Origin: Pseudocercospora fijiensis CIRAD86
Lineage: Eukaryota > Ascomycota > Dothideomycetes > Mycosphaerellales > Mycosphaerellaceae
Length of the DNA stretch: 64,000 nt
Assembly: GCF_000340215.1 (NCBI RefSeq)
Contig: NW_006921537.1
Span: forward strand, 4,769,461-4,833,460
Direction of reading: 5' to 3'
Shown: positions 20,500-31,267 of the stretch, piece after piece
Layout of the letters: each line of letters starts with the position of its first letter
How positions within the stretch are numbered: the stretch's first letter is position 1
Position numbers and translations under genes: made by a program
Notes under the pieces: model-generated
Told to the model about the DNA's origin: nothing
Databases searched by the model: none
The model's input: the letters and a program-made list of their open reading frames with translations, nothing else

Positions 20500-21076
20500 T
20501 CAAACATCAATCAGCATCATTCGACCCAGCTATCCACCAATTCTCTCTCATCTCACCTCAACGCCCCCGGTAATAACATGACCTCCATACTTGCCATCAT
20601 AACAAAATTCGAAGCCGTCACTGCAAATCCGGCTGGGCCACAAGCCACCAAGCAATCGTATTGAAAGTAGCACAGGTTTGGGCTCCCACAGAGATTTGGG
20701 GTTGAGACCGTGATTCTTTCTTCGGAGCAGCCGCCGAAGGTCTTTTGAATAGCTGCTGATGCTGTGGTCCAGAGGAGCAAGCAGATGAGGCTCCATGGCG
20801 GTGGTGTGCCGGAGCACTGGGTGACTGGAAATTATGCAACCACCAGATTCTTATGGGGCCGCGAGCTTCTGCCAGCATTCTGTCTGGATGTTGTGGAAAT
20901 GTCATGTGAAGGTGAAACAGGATCGAGTTGATTCTGTTCTCTGGTCCGCTGAGCTTCTGCTGGGATTGCTGAAGTCATTCGACTCTCCCAGATCTTCTAC
21001 GTACGGCTAAATAGTCATGTTGTCGGGCGCCCAGTGAGCTAGCCAACACGTTGATTGTAACGTCATATGCAAAGGC
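20500..21076. other. Intergenic region
   Basis: About 580 bp with overlapping short minus-strand frames but no supportable gene; lies downstream of the Reb1-like gene's stop. Confidence 0.35.
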
Positions 21077-24000
21077 TCATTCATAATCCTCATCATCACC
21101 TGCAGAATCAGCTGAGTCGCCGTCCGAGCCGGGCTCGTTCTTTACCACAACCTTTTCGTCCTGTGCCTCTTCATCCCATCCAGCATCTTCGTCTACATCA
21201 ACATCATCGTCATCGTCACTATCTTCGTTGTCCTCATCGTCCGAAAACGCCCAAAGTTTCTCCAGCCGGGCATCAAAGTCGTCTGCATTGAGGAGAGGTA
21301 CATTATCGTGATGGTCCAAATCCGACATACGCTGTTCGTCTGCAGCCGCGTTCTTTTGATGCTCCCTCGGACCTGAAGGTGCATCGGCAGCGGCATCGTT
21401 TCCATTTTTCAGAACCTCCTCTTGAATTTCGGGAACGACTTGTGTGGCTTTATGCTCGTTCTCGTCTGCAGCATCATTTTCAGAAGGAATCAATGCTGTG
21501 TCGGCTATCTCTACGTCCGGTGCTGGACTTTCGTTTTCGTCTGAATCCGAAATCATGTCCTTGGAGACATTATTGTCAGCTGTATTGAGCTTTCGCGAGC
21601 CATACTTGACCCTTCTGTCCTTCTTGACCTTGTCCAACTCCTCCTTGGATGCGCCAATAAGCTCAGGCCGGTATTTGCGAGTTAGATTCTTCAACTTGTT
21701 ACCATACGTCTTCTCAAGCCACGCAGCGAGAACCAGTGCCTTAGCGGGAATGGTCCTTGCCTTCTCAAGCTTCCGCTTCAGCTTTGGTTCCTTTGCTACC
21801 CACTGTTCCATTGCATCCTCAAATGCAGCTCTGCGTAAAGCAGATGGCGCGCAGAAGACGCTGAATCGGCTTTGCATGTTCTTGCTGCTGACAATCGACC
21901 AGAGTACATTCTTCTCGTCGTGGAACTTCCGATCATGATCCTTGAAAGCCGTGTGAATCTCGACGAAGGCGTCGTAGTAATCACCAATTTCGAAGGACTT
22001 CGTGACAGTGTTCCGTGCAAGCCTCATCTTCTCGGCTTCTTTCTTATCTTCGCTAGGTCCAGAAATCGTATGTTGATTCACGCGCGTCGTGGAGCTAGCG
22101 CCGAGGCCCATCAATGCTGCTTCATTTTTGGCCCTTCTGGTCTTCAGCTTGCCGTACTTCTCGTGGCATCGTTTGCCCGTCCGTTTGCCGTGAAGCTTTT
22201 GCGCGACGACCGTCCAATTTAACAAAGCTTCCAGTCTGTCGCGGTTGTTGGAGGTGCTGGTGTCAGTAATGCTGGTCTTGATTGCATCAATGCATTCCTC
22301 GACTGCTGCCAGAAGCTCTTCTTCCTCGTCTACAGTCCAGGGCCCTGTGACAGCGTTCTCGTGCTGGAGCTGTAATCGCCATCGATCTCTGCAATCCGCC
22401 CCAGTGCGTCCCACAAGATCGCCTATCTGGGACCACTGACCAGGATGACTTGTATGGGCGGCACGTAGCGCTTGATCTTGCTCGGCTGTCCATGGGCCAC
22501 GCTCCATTCCATGAAACCGTCGCTCTGCGAATTTGCGTATTGAGTCTTTTGTGCGTCGCGGGAAGGCCTCAAACATGTCTGCCTTGAAAGTGCCGCAGTT
22601 TCGCCAATTCTTGATCTGAGCTATGAGTTCAGCTTCAGATAGGCCCTCCTGTCGCATCACCTCTGCAAAGATGCCGTCGGCAATATCTTTCTCTTCCTGC
22701 GAAAATGGGCCCTTGATCATCTCATTGCCTGACCTGCCTGCATTGGAGCCTGTATCGTCCTTGGACTGTTTCTTCTTCTTCTTCTTCATCTTCTCCTTCT
22801 TCTTTGCCTCGCTCTTTCTCTTGGCTGTCGGCGGCTCGTCGTCATCACCGTCATCAGACTCTTTTTCCGGCGCTGCATTCATCTCCGACTCCCTGCGCTG
22901 CCTTCTCGCTTCCTTGCGTGCAGCTTTGGTAGTCGTTGACGCAGAATTGGCGCTTTCCGGCGCGACAGAACTACCGTCGAGCTGGTAGTCCTCGTCATCA
23001 TCTGCACGTAACACTGACTTGCGTTTCCGCTTCTTCGAAGATCCTTGGTGTATTTCCAACTGCTCCGGAGGAACAGGAGACTCTTCGTTCTGGCTAGCGA
23101 GCCAGTCCGACACATGCTCACTCGTGCCACGAGTAGCATTCTCGTTGGGCCCTTCTTCCGCCTGTTGTACGACGGGTTGGGACTTGCGCGTTTCGGTTAT
23201 CTCTTTTCCTGAATCCGGGGCAGTCGGGATGTGTGCATGCGGCAATGCTCGCATCAGATCTTCTCTAACTAGAACTTGGAGAAGAGCGTCACGTGTGACC
23301 GAAATGCTCTGTTTTCTAGCTTCGGACTCAAGATCTGCTCGACTTTGCTGCTCTGCGTCAAGCTTCGGCCTCTTGAACTTGTGCCCAGGTTGCGCCAATT
23401 TGAGGTACTTGGCACCGTCTTTGCCGTTCTTCCACTTCGCTTTGCCGGCATAGACCAGTTCCTCCTCTTCCCACTTCTTGATCTGGAGGCGAAGCGCATT
23501 CCTTGCCTTGAGCCGCTGTAGGTCCTCCTGGTCAATCTCGCCATCACTGCGTTCTAGCTCCATGTCCTCGTTAGTCAGTGTTCGTTCCGCAACCTTGCTC
23601 TCCAACAAGGTGTGGTCGACCACTGCGTCAGGCGGATTCGCACTCGCTTGTGTGCTTCCGCCTAATTGCTCAGGCGGTTCATGCTCTTCCTCAACATCAT
23701 TTATTTTCCTTCTGCGGGAAGGCTTTGATGAGCCAGCCTCAGCATGGAGAGATACTTCCGCATTCTCCACCGCATCTGCGCCAGCTGTTGCCTGCTCAGG
23801 TTCTGTAACTCTCTTCCGCTTTTTCACCTTCGCTTTCGTCAATTCCACTATAATTGGCTCATGGACAGGCTTCTCCTGATTATCTTCGGGTCTCTCGTCT
23901 GACCTGTTAAGATCCTTGGCCGGCCGGCCTCGTTTCTTAGCAGGAGCGTCAGATTTAGAATGCATGACTGGGACATCAAGTTGCTTCGCCTTGGCAGGGC

Positions 24001-24418
24001 TTTTGGGAAGCTGTACACATGCCATCTTAGGCGCTACTTCAGGCTCTGCTTCGGTCTCCTGAGCAGTCTTGCGCTTCTTCCGCGGCCGCGCACGCTCTTT
24101 CTCAGCTACTGGGTCTGCTGTGTCCGTGGCGTTCTTGATGTCGTCGAGTTTGACGTCGTCGCGTAACTCGGCAGCGCGTGTTCTGCGTTTCGGTCTCGCA
24201 GTCACAGTCGCAGTCGCATCTCCCTTCGCGATGTCGCTGGTCGCGCTAATCTTCGTGGTGGGTTTCTTGGCAGATGCATATACCGATTCTTCCAAATCGC
24301 GTGCCAGTGCGCGGCTCGCGCTTGTGTGGACACTTGCAGCGGGCGAGGGCGAGCGTGCGAGTTGTGCGTCAGGCTGCGTTCGCGGCACTTGATCGATTTG
24401 AGAGGACGTCTGGCCCAT
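21077..24418 (-). CDS. Reb1/TTF1-like Myb-domain DNA-binding protein
   Basis: Nuclear DNA-binding factor of the Reb1/Nsi1/TTF1 type, a group known for rDNA transcription termination and chromatin-boundary roles. Single 1,113-codon frame from the ATG at 24418. The first half is charged and disordered with many basic clusters (KKRGRPAKD, KKEKMKKKKKKQSK). A conserved helical block with FSQEEKDIADGIFAEVMRQE and NWRNCGTFKADMFEAFPRRT lies at about residues 570-630. Two Myb repeats follow, at about 640-685 (GPWTAEQDQALRAAHTSHPG, then QWSQIG and DCRDRWR) and 690-770 (GPWTVDEEEELLAAV, then RTGKRCHEKYG). The C-terminus is strongly acidic (DDDDDVDVDEDAGWDEE). The subfamily call is by resemblance; its exact target site is not shown by the sequence. 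Confidence 0.8.
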   Translation of the reverse strand: MGQTSSQIDQVPRTQPDAQLARSPSPAASVHTSASRALARDLEESVYASAKKPTTKISATSDIAKGDATATVTARPKRRTRAAELRDDVKLDDIKNATDTADPVAEKERARPRKKRKTAQETEAEPEVAPKMACVQLPKSPAKAKQLDVPVMHSKSDAPAKKRGRPAKDLNRSDERPEDNQEKPVHEPIIVELTKAKVKKRKRVTEPEQATAGADAVENAEVSLHAEAGSSKPSRRRKINDVEEEHEPPEQLGGSTQASANPPDAVVDHTLLESKVAERTLTNEDMELERSDGEIDQEDLQRLKARNALRLQIKKWEEEELVYAGKAKWKNGKDGAKYLKLAQPGHKFKRPKLDAEQQSRADLESEARKQSISVTRDALLQVLVREDLMRALPHAHIPTAPDSGKEITETRKSQPVVQQAEEGPNENATRGTSEHVSDWLASQNEESPVPPEQLEIHQGSSKKRKRKSVLRADDDEDYQLDGSSVAPESANSASTTTKAARKEARRQRRESEMNAAPEKESDDGDDDEPPTAKRKSEAKKKEKMKKKKKKQSKDDTGSNAGRSGNEMIKGPFSQEEKDIADGIFAEVMRQEGLSEAELIAQIKNWRNCGTFKADMFEAFPRRTKDSIRKFAERRFHGMERGPWTAEQDQALRAAHTSHPGQWSQIGDLVGRTGADCRDRWRLQLQHENAVTGPWTVDEEEELLAAVEECIDAIKTSITDTSTSNNRDRLEALLNWTVVAQKLHGKRTGKRCHEKYGKLKTRRAKNEAALMGLGASSTTRVNQHTISGPSEDKKEAEKMRLARNTVTKSFEIGDYYDAFVEIHTAFKDHDRKFHDEKNVLWSIVSSKNMQSRFSVFCAPSALRRAAFEDAMEQWVAKEPKLKRKLEKARTIPAKALVLAAWLEKTYGNKLKNLTRKYRPELIGASKEELDKVKKDRRVKYGSRKLNTADNNVSKDMISDSDENESPAPDVEIADTALIPSENDAADENEHKATQVVPEIQEEVLKNGNDAAADAPSGPREHQKNAAADEQRMSDLDHHDNVPLLNADDFDARLEKLWAFSDDEDNEDSDDDDDVDVDEDAGWDEEAQDEKVVVKNEPGSDGDSADSAGDDEDYE

Positions 24419-24846
24419 GGCGGCACCTCAAACATTCACATGCTGACTTTCACATGCTGATATCGCGTCAAACATGCTGTCGCAGAGTGCAGTGCCTCAC
24501 CTCATCCAACAACAAGCTCTCGTTTGGCATATGCAGGGATCGCCGCCAGAAGCTGCCGGGAACCGAGTGGTCACGGCAGCATCCGGCAAGGCGCGACTTC
24601 AATGCTGCAGGTGCTCGATCAGCAGCAACACATGGTCAGCTCAGCATTCCCCGGCGCTCTGGCACACTTCGCATTTCCCAGCCCCCCCCATACCACCGCC
24701 ACCACCACCACCACCACCACCACCACGACGCTCGCTCCCATACCCCACCCCCGTGTCTCACACCCAACCTGGCCCGCATTCCTGAAGCACGCGACGAACC
24801 AGGCCCCCGGGACTCGCAGGAGAACCTTGTTGAGCTCCGCTTCAGA
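24419..24846. promoter_or_regulatory. Divergent promoter region with a CCA microsatellite
   Basis: 428 bp between the Reb1-like start (24418, minus) and the four-helix protein start (24847, plus). Around 24,694-24,727 there is a run of CCA/CCACCA units that would read as poly-His if translated; it lies upstream of the ATG and is most likely 5'-UTR or promoter sequence. Confidence 0.5.
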
Positions 24847-25526
24847 ATGGCCACCGTCGAAGATGCAGATATGCACTACGACGCCCACGGCCACGGGCCC
24901 GCGCCTGGAGAGACCGCAGAGCAGCACGCGGCACACGCCTACTTCGAACCCATCCGGCATTGGGGACTGGGCAGAAAACAGGAAGCCATCCTCTTCTACG
25001 GCTTTGCTATCCCCTCGTGCTGCTTTGCAATCGCTGCGGCAGTGATAGGTTCTTACGACAGGACGACTTCCCACGCATTCACCGCCACCGCCACCGTCTG
25101 GCTCGTGTTATGGGCGACTGCCTGGCTTCAGACCGCCGTGCTCATGGTGCAGCGAGCAAGCTGGACGAGAGACGAAGCAAACCTGAAGGACCGGAAGCAG
25201 TATCTCTACTTGTCTGTGAGATTACAGAGACTGATGATTGTGCGTCGATGAACTTTTGGCGGCCCGGCAGTGGCACTCGCTAATGCTGGCCCTAGATCAA
25301 TGCGATAATATGCCTGCCCACCTTCATCCAAGCATATGTGCAACGAAGGAACTATGACGACACAGCATATTGGCTCGTTTTCCTGCTGTTCTTCATCTTC
25401 AATACCGTTGGCTGCGTCATGAACGCCTACAACAACATCACCTGGGAGTGTGATCGCTTACATTATGAGGAGGGTGAGCCGGCCATGAAGCATACTCGAC
25501 TTGCAATTCTTGGTATTCCGTCATGA
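24847..25526 (+). CDS. Four-helix integral membrane protein of unknown function
   Basis: Two exons: 24847-25239 and 25296-25526, 207 residues, with a 56-bp intron (donor GTGCGT, acceptor CCCTAG) that joins LQRLMI to INAIICLP. After a His-rich N-terminus (YDAHGHGPAPGETAEQHAAH) there are four likely transmembrane segments: around AILFYGFAIPSCCFAIAAAV, then ATVWLVLWATAWLQTAVLMV, then INAIICLPTFIQAYV, then YWLVFLLFFIFNTVGCVM. The spacing recalls small four-TM fungal proteins, but I do not recognise a named family. It is divergent from the Reb1-like gene. Confidence 0.7.
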
Positions 25527-26972
25527 CATCTGAGCGCCGGTCGCGTCAGAACTGTCACGGGCAGCTTTTTGGGCGCTGAATCACGATTTTTGATACACTC
25601 TTCTAACGCATGTACATATGGGTATGACAGACCAATGATTGAATGCTTAATAAACAACTCGACTTTTTCCAGCTGTCCTGAAAATCCAGAAGCTCTTTCC
25701 AGGGCCGCCCTAAGAATTCCGTGACCTCACCGAAGGCGGCAAGGAGGACTGACCTGTTCAGGTCTGCTTCTGTATCCCTCACACGACAGGCCTCGCTTCC
25801 TCTCAGTACTAGGTAAGGTCAGGTTTGTGCTATATGTAGCGCTCGCGTGTTTTAGGAGGAAATGACACCCGAGGTCGAATCAACTAACAAACGGCCCAAC
25901 CTTGTTCCGGCCTCGTCTCGTTTCAGCACAACTTGGGAATCTTTATTATTCACTCGAAGTCCTCAAATGCTATTATTATCATTACTAATCATCTCAACCT
26001 ACTCTGCGATCCTATTCAAGCAGCCCGTAGCGTCTACCAATGCTGTGTCAAATGGCCATTATTCTTGAGCTCTTCCAGTCGCTATCGATATGCTTGGATC
26101 ACAGCACACATGCTACTCTACAACAGTGATGGCTTCTGGAGCGCAATGACCTCTCAATTGGCATACTGACAACGGCTTTGTCTGAAGAAGCAAGTTCCTT
26201 ATTATTGCACAGGAGACCTCACCACATTCCCAGAAATCAGCTGACAGATGGACTCGTGACTTGTGTCCTTTGACCGAACGGCGGCCTCAGGAAATTAATC
26301 AATTTGTGACACATGAATTTCTTGCAGTTATCCCAAGTCGTGCCGATCACCTCCCAAAAGGCAAGTCAAGCGACCGCGTCGAGTTGCATGCATGAAAAGG
26401 GCGAGCCAGCTTATCAGTCTTGATGCTGTGCTTTAAGTTAGTCAAACAGCCTCGTCTCAGCCTGGCGCAATATACACACTTCTCTCGTCTTCTATGTCGT
26501 GCTTCGTCAATCACAGCACAGCATATTCTTCATGCAAGTGCTCATCTCGGCTGTAGGTCGACACGTCGAAGGTTGAGATTTGTTTTGCATCCCGGCTTAT
26601 TGCAAAGCGCAGCTGGTATGGATGGCCCTGTTCCAGTTTCCTTCTTGGGCGGTGTCCCAAATGAGAGAACGAATTGTCCAATCACTACCCTACCTTGTCA
26701 CGTGCGTGCCATCCGACCAGCTGATCTATTGGTATGAAGTCTTGAAAGCTTCGACAAGCACCCCAGAACTTCCAGGGCAGAGTTCCAGGTGACAGCTGGA
26801 CGAACTGTCGTGATGAAAGGGACCCCAAGATTTGACAATGTCCAGCCCAAGTCTAACAGGAGATGCACGGTCCACGGAAGTCGTGGATGCATGCGACCGA
26901 GGCCTTGTTGGTCGAGTTGGTCCAGTTGCTACATCATACATGGGACAGGCAGGAGGTTGGTTGAGTAGTACG
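25527..26972. other. Intergenic region left of the MULE transposon
   Basis: About 1.45 kb without a supportable gene; only short random frames. Before the transposon inserted at 26,983, this stretch would have been the upstream region of the hydrophobic-surface-binding gene that now starts at 31,268. Confidence 0.5.
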
Positions 26973-26983
26973 TATATAGAAAA
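26973..26983. repeat. Left target-site duplication of the MULE element (TATATAGAAAA)
   Basis: Eleven bases identical to 31131-31141, directly abutting the left inverted repeat. Eleven bp is within the 9-11 bp range of Mutator-like elements. Confidence 0.85.
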
Positions 26984-29900
26984 GGTCCACGTATACTGAC
27001 CAAGAAGTCAAATTCGAGGTAGCTCCAGCGCACCCTGAGGGTTCCGTGCGACCCTGCAAAGTGCCCTAGAACCAGCTAAATTAGTGTACAAAACGGGGTA
27101 CTGTAAACACCCCTTGTGCAACCCAATTACCTCGGATTTCCACCGTTCCGAACAGCCGTAATCGCTCGAAAACGACTAAGTCCACGCCTGCACCTTAGCA
27201 CCACCACTTCCACCGCTCAGAAGCGACAACCTCTCCTTAGATCCGTCGTTTTGGTAGTCCAATTGGTGTAGGAGATAGCGTACGAGAGGATTGATCTATC
27301 CGGTGCGGTTTAGGTAGTGCACCTGCGTGTAACCTTCTACGAGCGCGTTTCGAAGGTGTTACAGGCTCACTAATTGAAGGCTTCTAACGACGAGGTTTAT
27401 AAGAGCCACCTGATAGCTGCAGTAGATCAATTGAAGTGTCTTCACTAGGTGACTATACAGGTAATGAATACTAAGCTGTAGATAGTGCCGAAGAAGGTGG
27501 CGGCTCTGTAGAAGGTAGTGGCTCTATAGAAGGTAGAGGTGGAGGTTGGCGTAGTGGAAACAGCTCACTTAGTGATAGCAAATCGTCTGGTGAGGATTGA
27601 TGCCTTAATGCCTCGTCGTTATCGTGTTGATCACTTTTGCTAGCGTCTTTTAGCAAAGATAGCGGCAATCGACTGCTCTCGAGTCGACTAGCTTCAAGTA
27701 GTATAGATTGTAGAAGGTCTGTATCGCATAGGCCTTGGAAGAAGTCCTCGTCGCTTACATAAGGCGCATTATTGTCGGTGAGGTCGGAGAGGTTTATATC
27801 GGCGTCGTTGTTGCTGTCTACAACGACTAGAGTGAAGTTAACGTTGTTAATAATATTGTACTTATTAACTGGACCGTAGACAGGCAGCGCACTGCTATTA
27901 ACGACAATAAATAGCCGCCGCGGAGCCTCGTCGGCGGCTGAAGGTGCTAGAGTTAGCGGTGCTAGCGGTGCTAGCGGTTGTTTGAAGACTGGTTGTTGTA
28001 ATGGCCTATCGTCGACTGCTAAGCGCTACTTAGCTTCACGACGAGGTGTCAAATAGGCCTGCGGAGCGCCCTTGTTAAGCCATTCTTGTATGTGAATGTC
28101 TATTACTAATTGAGCTATATTGCCGTAGTGCGTCACCTACTAAAGCAAGGCTTCATACTGCTGTTCATCGTTCAGCTTAGAAGCCTAGCTGTTGTAGAAG
28201 CGGAAGAAGGTCTATGTAATCCCTTCTTATATAGAATAGAAGTATTCCTTTACTGCACGGAGCTTGTAGATACTAGGTCCTTTGTTAAGGTCGACAAGCT
28301 GTCTAGTAGTAGATCGATAGTCGTCGTCGTTGTAGTTAAGAATTAGCTTGCTATTATACTAGTCTGGATAGATGAGGTTACTGTTAGGTCCTTGGAAGCG
28401 ACTAATATAGAGCCTGCAGCGCTAAGGAGTTAGACGGCTCGTTCTATCGATATGGAAGCGCTATATATGCTTGCAAGGAAGGTGATAGCTATACTAGAAG
28501 TAGCAGAAGCATTTAGTGTAAGCAGTCTCGTCTATAGTAGGTAGGTACATCCGCTATATAGGCTTGCCATTCTCGCGGTCCTTGTAAGCCTGTATAAGCT
28601 CATCGGCCATCTTCTTCTGTATAGAAAGCGGCAAATTCTTAAAGGATAGACAGCATTCTTCCTTCTAAAGCGGAAGCCAGCCCTAACCGTCGATTTAGCC
28701 ATTTTGAACCGCGCGCTCGTAGATGTAATTATCGAGGTAAATTAGGTGCATTACTAAGCCTAGAAATGGTTAGTGAATAGCATAGTTGTTAGTAGAAAGA
28801 ATATAGAAGGAAGATAGTCGATGAATCTCGAAGCCGTTCTAAGGAATGCGGCCGTGCCGAGAAATACATTTTCATGTAGAATTCCGACTGCACCGTAGGA
28901 ATAGGAAGAATACGCACCTCTCAAGCTCCATTAGCGCATCCAACGCTTATCTCGGCGCTTCAAGTATGCGTGATAGCCCTCTAGTAGTAACGTTGTTCGA
29001 ATAGCTATTAAAAGGGGATCTCCGAGCCTTGCCTAAGTCGCCTATCGATCGCTCTATAAAGCCGGCCAGTTGTTGCGGAGGTATTCTAGCTTCTTCTTCG
29101 CCTTCTCGAGCTTAGTAGCCGCTCGTTCAATAAAGTGATAGCACTCGTCTTGGTCTCTAGCAATAAACATAGCATTAGACATAGCCTTGAGCGCTAGTAG
29201 ATGCTTCTTAAACCGCCGTTTAAAGGTCTTAACAACATGGCGTTAGCAAAGCCGCTATTGAATACAGCAATCGCTGAGCGCTTAGTTGATAGCACGTTGC
29301 TCACTAGCCGAGTCGTCTGTAATAGACCAAAGTAGTATCCAGTCAGACTGCTTAAAGAGGTCGTCAGGTCCTTTGCTTACGTGTATTCGCTAGTGGAAGT
29401 GTTGCCTTCTGCCGTCGCTATTATAAGAGCGGATTTTGACCTGGAAGTCAGTTTTAGCTATTGAACGAAGGGCTCTTATTGCCGCCTCAATAAGGTGCGC
29501 CTACTTACAAGACAGAAGCATATAGCCAGCCGGAAGCCACTCGAGATACTGATTGCGGACGTGGACCGTAAACAATAGCTAGAGAGGCTTATTAGTGCTG
29601 AATGTAGAGTCCAGCAAGAACAAGCCACTATAATTGCGAAGAAGCTGTAATTGCTAGTCGGAAGCCCATACAAGACCAGATTGGAAGGTACCCTTCTTGT
29701 CCTTCTTGTCGCTCGCTAAATGGATTGCCTAAGCTTGTCTAGTTGGATTGGCGCTGTATAGGCCGAATTTGGCAGTCAAGTATTCTAGAGCCTGTTGTAA
29801 CTGTCGTTGAATCGACTCGTTAGCGCTAGACCTACGTTTGTCGCTCATTCGAGTGATAGCGGCTTTGTTTGCATTGCGGACTCGATTACGTGTAATTCTA

Positions 29901-31130
29901 ATAGCACCTGCGTCTCGCTATATTGTCGCTTGCTTAGGTCTTCTCATTTCATTGACTAACTTAGAAACGGTCGAAGAGCCTAGAAACAGGTCAATATTAG
30001 CATGTGAGCCGCCAAGAACTTACAACTACGCTTACCTGCTCGAAATTCGAGTATTTCCTTCCAAACAGCCTTTACACCGTCATTGACCTATATTCCATCT
30101 ACAAACTCGAGAGTATGCGAATGACAATGCTCTAGTGGCAAGAGGATAACGTGCGAAGGCCTCAGCACCGTTACTGAGTCTACAGGTGAGTCCGCTAGCA
30201 CAGTGTTATTAAGAAACACCCCCAAATAGCTGTTTTGATCCTTCTCGTAGAACTCGAGAACGGTCAGTTTTGCAAGGCAGTCGTACGCCCTCTGCGCAAC
30301 ACGCTTCCGCCGTCGACACCTCGCTTTCTTCGACTTCGACGCCTTCTCGTTGTCACCACCACTACCACTATTACTATCACGACTTTCCGCGCGCTAATAG
30401 TCTATAAACCGCTTGTGAAGGCGACACTCGAACTTTACCCTGCGAAACAGCCGCTTCGCTGGATCCAACGATAGCTTAGGCGGCCGGCTCTTGAGAAGCC
30501 AAATATTGGTAGCAAACGATCGATATTCGTCGTATTCGAAGCCGCTTATTCGTACGCCTGCCTGGTCACGCACTACACGACTAGAAGGAAGGCGAATATC
30601 GTCTACTTCTGAACGGTATTCGCGGTCACGAGGGTAGAAGAATTGGTGCCTTTGCTGATACATATTTGGTGGAAAAGGGCTCTGAAACTGCGACAGCAAC
30701 ACCTCAGCGATTATCTACGAGATTGCGAGAACGAGCGACGAGCGACGAGCGACGAGCGACTACGTACCGACTGTTCACACTCCAGCTCACTGAGCAACGC
30801 GTTCACATCTTCAGGCGCCAAATGCCTAGAATAATTACCCATACTAGCGACAGTGAGGTCAAAACAAGCGCGACACGTAACCGCGAGGAAGAGGTGGAAC
30901 AGGTCGATAAACAAGAGGTGGAAATGGCCGCCAGATAAGGTCTAGTTTGGCTTCATTGTAAGCAGGCCTATACCATGCGATTACAAGGCTTCAAATTGGC
31001 TCGAAATTGGACCTCTTGGCGGTCCATATATGGCCTGTAAACAACCATGGAAGTGGACAAGCCGCCGCTGCAAACCTAGCCGCCGTGGCGGTTCACCACC
31101 CTCGCATTCTTGGTCAGTATACATAGACCT
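26984..31130 (-). mobile_element. Complete but RIP-inactivated Mutator-like (MULE) DNA transposon, 4,147 bp
   Basis: The ends are 23-bp inverted repeats, 26984-27006 and 31108-31130, identical but for two transitions near the outer end; the inner 16 bases (GTATACTGACCAAGAA at the left) match exactly. An identical 11-bp duplication flanks both. The inside carries a MULE transposase on the minus strand. Reading 29700-29100 backwards gives FLLDSTFSTNKP, then YLEWLPAGYMLLSCK, then ITDDSASEQRAI, the conserved DDE-region segments of the family, broken by TAG/TAA where Gln or Trp is expected. A plausible transposase N-terminus reads MGNYSRHLAPEDVNALL near 30,846 and a C-terminal frame reaches about 27,471. 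Stops at Gln/Trp codons are what RIP produces. No intact transposase frame remains. Confidence 0.88.
29100..29700 (-). pseudogene. MULE transposase catalytic core, broken by stops
   Basis: Minus-strand translation gives the family's first catalytic block (LLDSTFSTNKPL), then FTVHVRNQYLEWLPAGYML, then DDSASEQRAI around the second acidic block, and FKRRFKKHLLALKAMSNAMF, interrupted by TAG codons at several places. The remaining frame is too broken for a functional product. Confidence 0.8.
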
Positions 31131-31141
31131 ATATAGAAAAG
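31131..31141 (+). promoter_or_regulatory. Right MULE target duplication; candidate TATA box of the next gene
   Basis: TATATAGAAAA, identical to 26973-26983. It begins 137 bp upstream of the ATG at 31268, a spacing that fits a fungal TATA box with a leader of about 100 nt. If so, the transposon inserted into the TATA box and duplicated it, leaving this copy attached to the gene while all older upstream sequence was moved 4.1 kb away. The duplication is seen directly; the promoter role is inference. Confidence 0.5.
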
Positions 31142-31267
31142 GAGTCAATGGCGCCATCCGGGTTTCCGCAGACTCCTCGAGCTCCTCACCTTCGTTTGTT
31201 GCAACTTGTTTGTACATACAATCATTCGACGATCTGTACCTTCGTTAGCCACTCAAAATCGCCCACA

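Noticed and set aside
24560..24846. Poly-His N-terminal extension of the four-helix membrane protein
   Set aside because: The frame is open upstream, but the tract is a CCA microsatellite in the divergent promoter and the ATG at 24847 fits better.
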